From Maribacter hydrothermalis (lineage in GTDB: Bacteria > Bacteroidota > Bacteroidia > Flavobacteriales > Flavobacteriaceae): a DNA stretch of 64,000 nucleotides. The DNA lies in NCBI RefSeq assembly GCF_001913155.1, contig NZ_CP018760.1, positions 3,906,001-3,970,000 of the forward strand, given 5' to 3'. Numbering within the stretch: the stretch's first letter is position 1; each line of letters begins with the position of its first letter. Shown here in pieces: positions 25,997-34,686 of this stretch. A program made the position numbers and the translations under genes. Below the pieces are notes generated by a model that ran no database searches, was not told where the DNA came from, and saw only the letters and a program-made list of their open reading frames with translations.

Positions 25997-28024
25997 ATGG
26001 AAAGCATAACGGTATTGTTTATTATTCTTGCTGCGATAGTAGCGCTGGGTATCGTTGTTTTTCAATACATTTATAAACAAAAGGCTAAAAGCAAAATTCA
26101 TTGGCTTTTAGCTTTTTTGCGTTTTGTTGGTGTTTTCGGATTACTGTTACTTCTCATTAATCCTAAGTTCTCACAAAAATTATATACCCTTGAAAAACCT
26201 AATTTGATAATTCTTGCTGATAATTCCACCTCTATTTCAGAAAGTAAAAATGAGTTGCAGCAGTTAATTTCTGAATTAAAGGAATCTAAAGGAGTAACGG
26301 ACCGATTTAAAATAGCATCCTATAAATTTGGATCTGATTTAGATGCTCTTGATAGCCTTTCATTTGCAGATAAGAATACTAATATCTACAAATCACTTTC
26401 CTCCTTAAAAGATATTTATGCTCGGGAGCAAACCGTAACTATTTTACTTTCAGATGGTAATCAAACTATTGGGAAAGATTATAGTTATCTAAAATCTAAT
26501 CAGAATGATGTTATATACCCAGTTATATTAGGTGATACCACAAAGTTTAAAGACATTTCAGTTGGCCCTATATTAACAAATAAATATGCTTTTCTTAATA
26601 ATAAATTCCCGTTAGAAACATACATTTCATATCAAGGGAATTCACCGGTTTCTGCATCGGTTTCGGTGAAAATGAATAATACGATTGTACATAAAGAAAA
26701 TCTAAAATTAGATGCTCAAGATAACTTTAAGACGTTAGCTATAGAAATTGATGCCAATGCAGTAGGAATTAAAAACCTACTTGTAGAAGTGACCCAATTG
26801 CCCGAGGAACGTAATATTGAAAATAACCGCAGAGGTACTAGTATTGAGGTTATCGATGAAAAAACCAAAATTGCTTTAATATCAGATATTTTGCATCCAG
26901 ATCTGGGTGCGCTTAAAAAGGCTATTGAAAGTAATGAACAACGAGAAGTTACTATTTTAAAATCGAACGCGCCGAACAGTACTTTGGAAGAAATTGACTT
27001 GTTTATATTTTATCAGCCAACATCAAGATTTAAAAATTCTTTTGACCTTGCTAAAAACAAGAATGCCAACATATTCATTATTACTGGCACTAAGACAGAT
27101 TATTCTTTTTTAAATAATGCAAATGTTGGTTTTGAAATAGAAAATGGTTACCCTGAACAAGAAATTTTTGGGTTACTTAATAACGGTTTCACGAAATATG
27201 ACATCGCTAAGTTTGACCTTACGGATTTTCCACCTTTAGTAAGTGATGCCGGACCTATTTTGATGACGACTGGTTACGAAACCTTGCTAGGTACTCAGAT
27301 AAAAGGATTAGATGTGCAACAACCATTATTGGCTGTTATGGACCATAACGTAAGTAAACGGGCATTTTTAGCAGGGGAGAACCTATGGAAATGGAGAATG
27401 CAGACGTATAGAAATACAAACGATTTTGTCAATTTCGATGAATTTATTGGGAATTTGGTCCGCTATTTAACCAGTTCTAAAAACAAATCGAGATTGAATG
27501 TTGATTATGAAAAAGTATATGAGGGTAGTAGCAATGCAGTACTTACCGCAACTTATTTTGATGAAGCATTTATATTTGACCCAAACGCAAAAGTTAACAT
27601 AAAGGTTACGAATACAAAAACGAAAAGGGTTCAAACAATTCCGATGGTCTTAAGGAACGGCTATTTTGAAGCTGACCTTTCTAACCTAGTTGCCGGTTCC
27701 TATGAATTTATTGTTTCGGTAGAAAAAGAAACAAAAACTGAGACAGGTTCTTTTGTAATTTCGGAGTTCGACATGGAAAATCAGTTTGTATCTAGTAATA
27801 ATGGTAAAATGGAACATTTAGCTTTTAATGCAGGTGGAAAACTGTTTTACCCTGCGCAAATCAAAGATTTAATATCGGAATTAAATGAAAATCAGGCTTA
27901 TGTGCCCACTGAAAAAAGCACTGAAAATATTGTATCTTTGATTGATTTTAGAATGCTTTTGGCAATCATTGTTTTTGCCTTCGCAGTAGAATGGTTTATT
28001 AGAAAATATAACGGATTAATTTAA
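25997..28024 (+). CDS. Membrane protein with VWA-like domain
   Basis: 675 residues. Two N-terminal membrane segments (about 5-25 and 36-55, LLAFLRFVGVFGLLLLLINP) and one near the C-terminus (RMLLAIIVFAFAVEWFIRKY). The long part between is probably periplasmic. A VWA-like metal-site motif appears as LADNSTSIS (about 74-82), with IASYKFG and VTILLSDGNQTI as the following strands. This arrangement matches a conserved flavobacterial protein related to BatA-like membrane proteins; function not established. Followed 10 bases later by the prohibitin gene, with which it is probably co-transcribed. Confidence 0.75.
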   Translation: MESITVLFIILAAIVALGIVVFQYIYKQKAKSKIHWLLAFLRFVGVFGLLLLLINPKFSQKLYTLEKPNLIILADNSTSISESKNELQQLISELKESKGVTDRFKIASYKFGSDLDALDSLSFADKNTNIYKSLSSLKDIYAREQTVTILLSDGNQTIGKDYSYLKSNQNDVIYPVILGDTTKFKDISVGPILTNKYAFLNNKFPLETYISYQGNSPVSASVSVKMNNTIVHKENLKLDAQDNFKTLAIEIDANAVGIKNLLVEVTQLPEERNIENNRRGTSIEVIDEKTKIALISDILHPDLGALKKAIESNEQREVTILKSNAPNSTLEEIDLFIFYQPTSRFKNSFDLAKNKNANIFIITGTKTDYSFLNNANVGFEIENGYPEQEIFGLLNNGFTKYDIAKFDLTDFPPLVSDAGPILMTTGYETLLGTQIKGLDVQQPLLAVMDHNVSKRAFLAGENLWKWRMQTYRNTNDFVNFDEFIGNLVRYLTSSKNKSRLNVDYEKVYEGSSNAVLTATYFDEAFIFDPNAKVNIKVTNTKTKRVQTIPMVLRNGYFEADLSNLVAGSYEFIVSVEKETKTETGSFVISEFDMENQFVSSNNGKMEHLAFNAGGKLFYPAQIKDLISELNENQAYVPTEKSTENIVSLIDFRMLLAIIVFAFAVEWFIRKYNGLI

Positions 28025-28034
28025 AATAACACGA

Positions 28035-28850
28035 ATGGATAAGTTACCAAAGATTGCATTACCCGCAATATTTATTTTTATTGTATTGATTATAGCTATT
28101 TCAAAATCTACAGTTACAATTGACTCCGGTCAAGCTGGTGTTTTGTATAAAACGTTTGGTGGAGGTGTAGTGACAGATGAGCCACCTATGGGAGAAGGTT
28201 TTCATTTGGTTGCTCCTTGGAACAGAGTAACAGTATATGAAGTACGACAACAAGAAGTTCTTGAAAAAATGAATGTATTGTCTAGTAATGGTTTGGATAT
28301 TAAATTGGAAGCATCTGCATGGTTTGAGCCAATACGCAATGATTTAGGAAAGTTACATCAAGAAAAAGGTGAAGATTACATTCAAAGAGTATTACTTCCA
28401 ACAATTAGATCGGCAGCCCGTTCTGTAGTAGGGCGTTACACACCAGAACAATTATATTCAAGTAAAAGAGATGCTATTCAGCAAGAGATTTTTGATGAAA
28501 CGCAGAAGATTGTATCGGGGCAGTATATTCAATTAAATGAGATATTAGTTAGAGATGTTACTTTGCCTCCAACTATTAAAGATGCAATTGAAAGAAAATT
28601 AAAGCAAGAGCAAGAGTCATTAGAGTATGAGTTCCGTTTAGTAACAGCAAAGAAAGAAGCTGAAAAAGTAACTATCGAGGCACAAGGTAAGGCAGATGCG
28701 AACAGAATTTTAAGTGCTTCATTAACAGACAAAATTCTTCAGGATAAAGGTATCGACGCGACTTTAAAATTGTCCGAGTCTCCAAATTCTAAAGTAATCG
28801 TAGTTGGTGGTGGAGAATCTGGCTTGCCATTAATTTTAGGTAATAATTAA
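28035..28850 (+). CDS. Prohibitin/SPFH-domain membrane protein
   Basis: 271 residues. N-terminal membrane anchor (about 7-25, IALPAIFIFIVLIIAIS), then the SPFH/band-7 domain (about 27-200: VDSGQAGVLYKTFGGGV, EKMNVLSSNGLDIKLEASAWF). A coiled-coil helical region follows (LEYEFRLVTAKKEAEKVTIEAQGKADA, split here by description only) and the end is GLPLILGNN. Forms large ring assemblies in the membrane in known relatives. It immediately precedes the his leader region; transcription may end before the his promoter, but I see no strong hairpin between them. Confidence 0.87.
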   Translation: MDKLPKIALPAIFIFIVLIIAISKSTVTIDSGQAGVLYKTFGGGVVTDEPPMGEGFHLVAPWNRVTVYEVRQQEVLEKMNVLSSNGLDIKLEASAWFEPIRNDLGKLHQEKGEDYIQRVLLPTIRSAARSVVGRYTPEQLYSSKRDAIQQEIFDETQKIVSGQYIQLNEILVRDVTLPPTIKDAIERKLKQEQESLEYEFRLVTAKKEAEKVTIEAQGKADANRILSASLTDKILQDKGIDATLKLSESPNSKVIVVGGGESGLPLILGNN

Positions 28851-28888
28851 ACACTTTGTTCATTTTTTTGTTTCATTTTAAACTTTTG

Positions 28889-28920
28889 TTTTGTGAAACG
28901 GAAAATACCTTTTACTTTTA
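28889..28920 (+). promoter_or_regulatory. Histidine operon promoter
   Basis: TTTTG (28889-28893), a 19-base spacer, then TACTTTTA (28913-28920), which fits the TTTG / TAnnTTTG Bacteroidota promoter with one mismatch in the last base. A second, slightly weaker register (TTTG 28885-28888 with TACCTTTT 28906-28913) overlaps it. Either predicts a transcript starting within a few bases of the leader-peptide ATG at 28928. Confidence 0.6.
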
Positions 28921-28927
28921 CAACATA

Positions 28928-28972
28928 ATGAAGAACAGAACTACACATCATCATATTCATACGCACGCTTAG
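28928..28972 (+). CDS. hisL: Histidine operon leader peptide
   Basis: Fourteen-codon frame encoding MKNRTTHHHIHTHA with five His codons among eight positions, ending TAG. A run of His codons between a promoter and a terminator hairpin just before hisG is the classic arrangement for translation-coupled attenuation: ribosome stalling when charged His-tRNA is scarce would prevent terminator formation. The start codon lies at or within a few bases of the predicted transcription start, so translation may be nearly leaderless. The role is inferred from layout; the codon content is directly visible. Confidence 0.85.
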   Translation: MKNRTTHHHIHTHA

Positions 28973-29010
28973 GCGAGGTAGGAATGTATTGTAGTAGTAC
29001 AACATATTTA

Positions 29011-29041
29011 AAACCCGTTTGAGCAATCAAACGGGTTTTGT
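29011..29041 (+). terminator. Histidine attenuator terminator
   Basis: Perfect twelve-base stem AAACCCGTTTGA / TCAAACGGGTTT with loop GCAA, followed by TGTATTT. It lies 38 bases after the leader-peptide stop and 42 before hisG. A smaller hairpin TTGTA-GTAG-TACAA (28989-29002) lies between the peptide and the terminator and may take part in the alternative pairing. Confidence 0.85.
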
Positions 29042-29082
29042 ATTTAATCCAATTTTGATTGTTTAAGCATAACAACTAAAAA

Positions 29083-29940
29083 ATGACAAAAATTAGAATT
29101 GCTATTCAGAAAGCAGGAAGATTAAACGAGGAGTCCCTTCAAGTTTTAAAAGATTGTGGAATTTCCATTGATAATGGTAAAGATCAGTTGAAAGCCTCAT
29201 CAAGAAACTTTCCTATGGAAGTTTTTTATTTAAGAAATGGTGATATTCCTCAATATTTAAGAGATGGAGTTGTAGATATTGCAATTATTGGTGAGAACGT
29301 TTTAGTAGAAAAAGGAACGGATATAATAATAGCTGAAAAATTAGGCTTTTCTAAATGCAAAGTATCTTTAGCGGTACCAAAATCGGTTAAATATAATTCA
29401 GTTAACGATTTTGAAGGAAAACGTATTGCAACATCTTACCCAAATACCGTACTAAATTACTTAAAAGAAAAAGGGGTTAAGGCGGACTTACATATTATTA
29501 GTGGTTCTGTAGAAATTGCACCAAATATTGGTCTGGCAGATGCCATTTGTGATATCGTTTCTAGTGGTAGTACATTGTTTAAGAACAACCTGAAAGAAGT
29601 AGAAGTTATGCTTACCAGTGAAGCTGTGTTGGCTGTTTCACCAAAAATTACAGTAGAGAGAAAAGAACTTCTTGAAAAACTACAATTTAGAATTCAGTCG
29701 GTGTTAAGAGCTAGAGGTTCTAAATACGTTTTACTGAATGCTCCAAACGATAAGTTAGACGGTATTCTTAAATTATTACCAGGAATGCGTAGTCCAACAG
29801 TATTGCCTTTAGCGGATGAAGGTTGGAGTTCTGTACATACTGTTATTAATAAGGATAAATTCTGGGAAGTAATCGATGAATTGAAGAAAGCTGGCGCAGA
29901 AGGAATACTTGTTTGTCCAATAGAGAAGATGGTATTGTAA
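29083..29940 (+). CDS. hisG: ATP phosphoribosyltransferase (long form)
   Basis: First step of histidine synthesis, condensing ATP and PRPP; feedback-inhibited by histidine. 285 residues, the long form with a C-terminal ACT-like regulatory domain (about 215-285: LRARGSKYVLLNAPNDKL then GILVCPIEKMVL), so no HisZ is needed. Catalytic domain shows GDIPQYLRDGVVDIAIIGEN and the PRPP-site DAICDIVSSGSTLFKNNL (about 149-166). First structural gene after the attenuator. Confidence 0.96.
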   Translation: MTKIRIAIQKAGRLNEESLQVLKDCGISIDNGKDQLKASSRNFPMEVFYLRNGDIPQYLRDGVVDIAIIGENVLVEKGTDIIIAEKLGFSKCKVSLAVPKSVKYNSVNDFEGKRIATSYPNTVLNYLKEKGVKADLHIISGSVEIAPNIGLADAICDIVSSGSTLFKNNLKEVEVMLTSEAVLAVSPKITVERKELLEKLQFRIQSVLRARGSKYVLLNAPNDKLDGILKLLPGMRSPTVLPLADEGWSSVHTVINKDKFWEVIDELKKAGAEGILVCPIEKMVL

Positions 29941-30025
29941 GATAGTATTAAGTACTGAATATTAAGTATTATTTGGAATTGATATGAGTTGAAAATGTTC
30001 ATTGTTCTATTTACATTTTGTAAAC

Positions 30026-30055
30026 CAACAACGAACAACTATCAACGAACAACTA
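30026..30055 (+). repeat. AACAACG-type A/C-rich repeat upstream of hisD
   Basis: Words CAACAACGAACAACT and ATCAACGAACAACT in tandem, ending 9 bases before the hisD ATG. Same word as upstream of efp. The preceding stretch (29943-29970) is an AGTATTAAGTACTGAATATT word tract. Confidence 0.6.
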
Positions 30056-30063
30056 AATAAAAA

Positions 30064-31347
30064 ATGAATAAAATATATAATCCAAAGAGAGCAGATTGGT
30101 CGAAGGTATTAAAACGCCCGACCCAAACTGTTGCCGATATTGAAGGATTGGTCAATACTATTTTTGAGGAAGTTAAACTGGGTGGCGATAGTATCTTAAA
30201 AAAGTATACCGAACAATTCGACAAGGTTAGCTTAGATAGCCTTTTGGTGTCAGAAGATGAAATTGAAGAAGCTAAAACTCTAGTTTCAGAAGAACTGAAA
30301 GCAGCTATTCAATTAGCGAAAGCTAATATCGAAGTTTTTCATACTGCTCAGAAAACGGGTAGGGTCGAAGTGGAAACTGCTGCGGGAGTTTCTTGCTGGC
30401 AAGAGAAAAGACCGATTCAGAAAGTGGGATTGTATATTCCTGGCGGAACAGCGCCATTATTCTCCACCATTTTAATGCTGGCGGTACCGGCAACTATTTC
30501 TGGCTGTTCAGAAATTGTACTTTGTTCGCCTCCCGATAAGGAAGGAAAGCTGAATCCTGCTATTTTGTATACGGCAGATTTATGCGGAGTTACCAAAATT
30601 GTAAAAGTAGGGGGAATTCAAGCAATCGCAGGGATGACTTTTGGCACTGAAACCCTACCGCAAGTGTATAAAATATTTGGACCAGGAAATCAGTATGTTA
30701 CCGTAGCAAAGCAAATTTCTACAAAACACGGTGTCGCTATAGATATGCCTGCTGGTCCGTCAGAATTATTGGTTGTTGCCGATGATTCTGCGAATGCTGC
30801 TTTTGTTGCTTCAGATTTATTAAGTCAGGCAGAACATGGGGTGGATAGTCAGGTGATCTTGGTATCAACTTCTAAAGCGATGATAGATGCTGTCGAAATA
30901 GAAGTAGAAAATCAATTAGAAGAATTACCTAGAAAAGAAATTGCAAGACAAGCCATCGCAAATAGTAAATTGATTTTTGTTGATAACCATCAAGATGCTA
31001 TTGATTTAATTAATGAATACGGACCAGAGCATTATATTGTTTGTGTAGAAAATGAAGATTTTTATATTGACAATACTCAAAATGCAGGTTCTGTTTTTAT
31101 TGGTAATTATACTCCAGAAAGTGCAGGAGATTATGCTTCTGGCACCAACCATACTTTACCAACAAATGGATATGCTAAGCAATATAGCGGAGTAAATTTG
31201 GATAGTTTTATGAAGAGCATGACTTTTCAGAAAATTACAAAAGAAGGTATACAAACCATAGGGAAAGCAATAGAATTAATGGCAGAGGCAGAAGGATTAG
31301 AAGCGCATAAAAATGCAGTAACCTTAAGATTAAATAGCCTTAAATAA
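30064..31347 (+). CDS. hisD: Histidinol dehydrogenase
   Basis: Last two steps of histidine synthesis, oxidising histidinol to histidine with NAD and zinc. 427 residues, family length. Signature region runs from KVGGIQAIAGMTFGTE through IFGPGNQYVTVAKQ and IDMPAGPSELLVVAD. SQAEHGVDSQVILV carries a zinc-ligand His, and GPEHYIVC the general-base His. Ends cleanly in LRLNSLK. Second gene of the operon, preceded by a 123-base gap largely made of repeat words. Confidence 0.96.
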   Translation: MNKIYNPKRADWSKVLKRPTQTVADIEGLVNTIFEEVKLGGDSILKKYTEQFDKVSLDSLLVSEDEIEEAKTLVSEELKAAIQLAKANIEVFHTAQKTGRVEVETAAGVSCWQEKRPIQKVGLYIPGGTAPLFSTILMLAVPATISGCSEIVLCSPPDKEGKLNPAILYTADLCGVTKIVKVGGIQAIAGMTFGTETLPQVYKIFGPGNQYVTVAKQISTKHGVAIDMPAGPSELLVVADDSANAAFVASDLLSQAEHGVDSQVILVSTSKAMIDAVEIEVENQLEELPRKEIARQAIANSKLIFVDNHQDAIDLINEYGPEHYIVCVENEDFYIDNTQNAGSVFIGNYTPESAGDYASGTNHTLPTNGYAKQYSGVNLDSFMKSMTFQKITKEGIQTIGKAIELMAEAEGLEAHKNAVTLRLNSLK

Positions 31348-31360
31348 AAGAGTATTGTCT

Positions 31361-31380
31361 GGTCGAGCGCAGTCGAGACC
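31361..31380 (+). repeat. GAGCGCAGTCGAG-type intergenic repeat between hisD and hisC
   Basis: GGTCGAGCGCAGTCGAGACC, a near-palindromic 20-mer of a kind widespread in flavobacterial intergenic DNA. A diverged copy lies inside hisA (35260-35284) and a partial one after the racemase gene (37680-37693). Confidence 0.7.
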
Positions 31381-31394
31381 TTAATAAATTAATA

Positions 31395-32441
31395 ATGAGT
31401 TTCAACTTAGATAAAATAACACGAGAAAATGTAAAGGGCTTAAGTCCGTATTCTTCTGCACGCAACGAATATGTATCTGATGGTTCTACAATGGTTTTCT
31501 TAGATGCGAATGAGAATCCGTTTGAAAACGGAGTAAATCGGTATCCTGATCCCCAACAACGAGGTTTAAAAGCAATATTGGCTGAACAGAAGGATATTAA
31601 AGAAGAAAACATTCTTTTAGGTAATGGTAGTGATGAAGTGCTAGATTTGTTGTTCAGAGCTTTCTGTGAGCCTAAACAAGATAATATCATTACACTTCCA
31701 CCAACATACGGAATGTACAAAGTGCTTTCTGGTATCAATCTAGTAGAAAATAGAGAGGTTTTATTGACAAATGATTTTCAGCCTAACGTTGAAGAAATCC
31801 TAAAAACGATTGATAGCAATACTAAACTATTGTTTATCTGCTCTCCGAATAATCCTACAGGAAATAGTTTCTCAACTAAAGCTATTGAGCAGCTGTTGAA
31901 ATCTTTCAGCGGACTAGTTGTTATTGATGAAGCATATATCGATTTTTCATCCGAAGAAAGTTGGACATCAAAACTTGGAGAGTATCCAAATTTAATTATT
32001 ACACAAACCTTGTCAAAAGCTTATGGTATGGCAGGTATTCGTTTGGGTATTTGTATTGCATCGGCAGAAATTATTGCTGTAGTCAACAAAATTAAACCTC
32101 CATATAACGTAAATCAATTAACACAAGAGAAAGCAACTACTCGTGTGTTAGATACCAAGTCCATAAATAATGAGGTTAATGAGATTTTAGCGGAACGAAC
32201 AAAACTTGAAGAAACTTTGAAAACAGTATCTTTTGTTACTACCATTTATCCAACAGATGCTAATTTCATACTAGTCAAAGTAGATGATGCTACACTTCGT
32301 TATAATCAATTATTAAAAAAGGGAATTGTAGTTCGCAATAGAACTACACAACCTTTATGTGAAAATACCTTGAGATTTACCGTTGGTACATCCGAAGAAA
32401 ATAATAGTGTAATTATTGCCTTAAAAGAGTTATCCAAATAA
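31395..32441 (+). CDS. hisC: Histidinol-phosphate aminotransferase
   Basis: PLP enzyme of histidine synthesis. 348 residues, fold type I. NENPFENG near the N-terminus (about 36-43), [21 protein letters not shown] (about 150-159), [11 protein letters not shown], and [14 protein letters not shown] with the PLP lysine (about 206-219). C-terminal [21 protein letters not shown] carries the phosphate-binding Arg. Ends one base before the hisB ATG. Confidence 0.96.
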   Translation: MSFNLDKITRENVKGLSPYSSARNEYVSDGSTMVFLDANENPFENGVNRYPDPQQRGLKAILAEQKDIKEENILLGNGSDEVLDLLFRAFCEPKQDNIITLPPTYGMYKVLSGINLVENREVLLTNDFQPNVEEILKTIDSNTKLLFICSPNNPTGNSFSTKAIEQLLKSFSGLVVIDEAYIDFSSEESWTSKLGEYPNLIITQTLSKAYGMAGIRLGICIASAEIIAVVNKIKPPYNVNQLTQEKATTRVLDTKSINNEVNEILAERTKLEETLKTVSFVTTIYPTDANFILVKVDDATLRYNQLLKKGIVVRNRTTQPLCENTLRFTVGTSEENNSVIIALKELSK

Positions 32442-32442
32442 T

Positions 32443-33585
32443 ATGGAAAATAAAAAACGAGTATTATTTATAGATCGTGACGGAACTATAATTAAAGAAA
32501 CAGTAGATGAGCAGATTGATGCTTTTGAGAAAATGATTTTCTATCCAAAGTCTTTCACTTTCTTAGGTAAAATTGCCAAAGAGCTTGATTATGAAATGGT
32601 GATGATAACCAACCAAGATGGGTTGGGTACAGATGTATTTCCAGAAGATACATTTTGGCCAGTTCATAATTTCATTCTTAAATCTTTTGAAAATGAAGGG
32701 GTAGTTTTTGATAAAGTATTTTTAGATAGAACTTTCCCTCATGAAAACGCCAATACTAGGAAACCTGGTACTGGTCTTTTGACCGAGTATTTTTCTGATG
32801 CATATGATTTAGAAAATTCTTTTGTAATTGGTGATCGATTAACTGATATGGAGTTGGCGAAAAACCTTGGCTCTAAGGGTATTTTTATAAATGATGAAAC
32901 AAATTTAGGTACTGGTGAAATTACGGTAAAACGTGATGAACTAGATAGCCATATTGCTATTGAAAGTAATGATTGGGAGAAGATTTATGAGTTTTTGAAG
33001 TTAAATGATAGAACTGCTGAAATTCATAGAAAAACTAATGAAACAGATATTGCTATAAAACTAAACCTAGATGGTACTGGTAAAAGTGATATTAAAACCG
33101 GATTAGCATTCTTTGACCATATGTTAGATCAATTGGCGCGTCATGGGCAAATGGATTTAATGATTAAAGTTGATGGTGATTTAGAAGTTGACGAGCACCA
33201 TACTATCGAAGATACAGGTATTGCTCTTGGTGAGGTATTTCATAAAGCATTAGGGAATAAGTTAGGTATAGAACGTTACGGATTCTGTCTGCCAATGGAT
33301 GATTGTTTAGCGCAATCTGCCATAGATTTTGGCGGTCGAAATTGGCTAGTATGGGATGCAAACTTTAAACGTGAAATGGTTGGTGATATGCCAACAGAGA
33401 TGTTTCATCATTTCTTTAAATCATTTACTGACGGAGCAAAAGCAAACTTGAATATTAAGGCAGAAGGCACCAACGAACACCATAAGATTGAAGCCATTTT
33501 TAAGGCTTTTGCAAAAAGTATTAAAATGTCGGTAAAGAGAGATGTAGAGAAGATGGTATTACCGAGTACGAAAGGAGTCTTATAA
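32443..33585 (+). CDS. hisB: Bifunctional histidinol-phosphatase / imidazoleglycerol-phosphate dehydratase
   Basis: Fusion of two histidine steps, 380 residues. N-terminal HAD phosphatase (about 1-165) with FIDRDGTI (D10, D12), MITNQDGLG and [16 protein letters not shown]. Its cysteine zinc knuckle seems reduced ([13 protein letters not shown]). C-terminal IGPD (about 190-380) with manganese-binding [32 protein letters not shown] and [17 protein letters not shown]. Ends VLPSTKGVL, the usual terminus. Confidence 0.96.
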   Translation: MENKKRVLFIDRDGTIIKETVDEQIDAFEKMIFYPKSFTFLGKIAKELDYEMVMITNQDGLGTDVFPEDTFWPVHNFILKSFENEGVVFDKVFLDRTFPHENANTRKPGTGLLTEYFSDAYDLENSFVIGDRLTDMELAKNLGSKGIFINDETNLGTGEITVKRDELDSHIAIESNDWEKIYEFLKLNDRTAEIHRKTNETDIAIKLNLDGTGKSDIKTGLAFFDHMLDQLARHGQMDLMIKVDGDLEVDEHHTIEDTGIALGEVFHKALGNKLGIERYGFCLPMDDCLAQSAIDFGGRNWLVWDANFKREMVGDMPTEMFHHFFKSFTDGAKANLNIKAEGTNEHHKIEAIFKAFAKSIKMSVKRDVEKMVLPSTKGVL

Positions 33586-33586
33586 A

Positions 33587-33613
33587 AGCCTCCTAACCCC
33601 CATAGGGGGAATA
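33587..33613 (+). repeat. C/G-rich hairpin repeat between hisB and hisH
   Basis: AGCCTCCTAACCCCCATAGG and onward GGGGAATA, starting two bases after the hisB stop. The core CCCCC-ATA-GGGGG folds as a hairpin. Same family as 33648-33685, 35950-35983 and 36030-36046. Confidence 0.75.
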
Positions 33614-33628
33614 CTTAAGTTTTATATT

Positions 33629-34261
33629 ATGAATACAGAAAAAAATAAAGCCTCTATCAGCACCCCCATTGGGGGCGGAGGGGGCATTGTAATTATAAAT
33701 TACGGAGCAGGAAATATACAGAGTATCAAATTTGCAATAAAACGTTTGGGTTATGAAGCGGTTTTAAGCAATGATGTTTCTGAAATAAAGCATGCCGATA
33801 AAGTAATATTCCCTGGTGTTGGGGAAGCGAGTAGCGCCATGCAAAAACTTCGCGATAGTGGATTGGATACGCTTATTCCGACATTAAAACAACCTGTTTT
33901 GGGTATTTGTTTGGGGATGCAATTAATGTGCAATTCCTCTGAAGAAGGAAATACCAAAGGCCTCGGCATATTTGATATTGATGTTGTAAAGTTTGATAAA
34001 GCGGTAAAAGTTCCACAAATAGGATGGAATCAAATCATGAATCTGAAATCTAGACTATTTGAAGGTATTACAGAAAAAGAATATATATATTTAGTACATA
34101 GTTTTTATGCGCCTGTATGTAATGAAACCATTGCAACATCAACCTATGGTTTAGAATATAGTGCGGCATTGAAAAAAGATAATTTTTACGGTACTCAGTT
34201 TCATCCAGAGAAATCTAGTGATGTTGGAGAGAAAATATTGAAGAACTTTTTAAGGTTGTAA
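33629..34261 (+). CDS. hisH: Imidazole glycerol phosphate synthase, glutaminase subunit
   Basis: Supplies ammonia to HisF by hydrolysing glutamine. 210 residues. Class I amidotransferase triad: nucleophile C94 in LGICLGMQLM and the His-Glu pair in FHPEKSS near the C-terminus. The family start is normally at about I20 (IVIINYGAGNIQS). The first 19 residues, MNTEKNKASISTPIGGGGG, come from an ATG inside a C/G-rich repeat, and the codon where the native ATG would be is GGC or ATT. The stop overlaps the next start (TAATG). Confidence 0.93.
   Translation: MNTEKNKASISTPIGGGGGIVIINYGAGNIQSIKFAIKRLGYEAVLSNDVSEIKHADKVIFPGVGEASSAMQKLRDSGLDTLIPTLKQPVLGICLGMQLMCNSSEEGNTKGLGIFDIDVVKFDKAVKVPQIGWNQIMNLKSRLFEGITEKEYIYLVHSFYAPVCNETIATSTYGLEYSAALKKDNFYGTQFHPEKSSDVGEKILKNFLRL
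33648..33685 (+). repeat. C/G-rich hairpin repeat inside the 5' end of hisH
   Basis: AAAGCCTCTATCAGCACCCC, then a CCCCC-ATT-GGGGG hairpin and GGAGGGGG. It encodes roughly residues 8-19 of the predicted HisH. Same family as the copy 36 bases upstream. Confidence 0.75.
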
Positions 34262-34683
34262 TGAAGCAAAACAATTTTATTTCAAAAGATATAAGTTTAT
34301 TGAATGTTGAAGAAATTCATCAATTCATCGCTAATTCTTATTGGGGTAAGGGTAGAACGTTAGATGATGTAAAACTAACTATAGAAAATTCGTATTGTTT
34401 TGGTCTTTATACAAACGAGAATAAACAAATAGGTTTTGCACGGGTGGTAACGGATTATATTTATTTTGGCTACTTCATGGATGTTATCATTCTTGATAAG
34501 TTTCAAGGAAAAGGCTACGGTAAAATATTGGTTGAAGCCATGCTAGCTGATTCGACTATAAAAAGCCTAAAAACGCTCTCTTTAAAAACAAAAGATGCAC
34601 ATCATTTATATGAACGATACGGATTTAATAAAATAGGAGATTCACCTTTGTGGATGTCCATTGATAGACAAATTTTAGAATAA
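34261..34683 (+). CDS. GNAT acetyltransferase inside the his operon
   Basis: 140 residues, GNAT fold: N-terminal strand-helix, IGFARVVTDYIYFGYFMDV (about 57-75), then the acetyl-CoA loop VIILDKFQGKGYGKILVEAML (Q/RxxGxG/A form) and the C-terminal DAHHLYERYGFNKIGDSPLWM typical of the family. Substrate unknown. Translationally coupled to hisH (TAATG overlap) and 3 bases from hisA, so certainly in the operon. No known histidine step needs it. An acetylation tied to histidine flux is a guess. Confidence 0.85.
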   Translation: MKQNNFISKDISLLNVEEIHQFIANSYWGKGRTLDDVKLTIENSYCFGLYTNENKQIGFARVVTDYIYFGYFMDVIILDKFQGKGYGKILVEAMLADSTIKSLKTLSLKTKDAHHLYERYGFNKIGDSPLWMSIDRQILE

Positions 34684-34686
34684 AAA

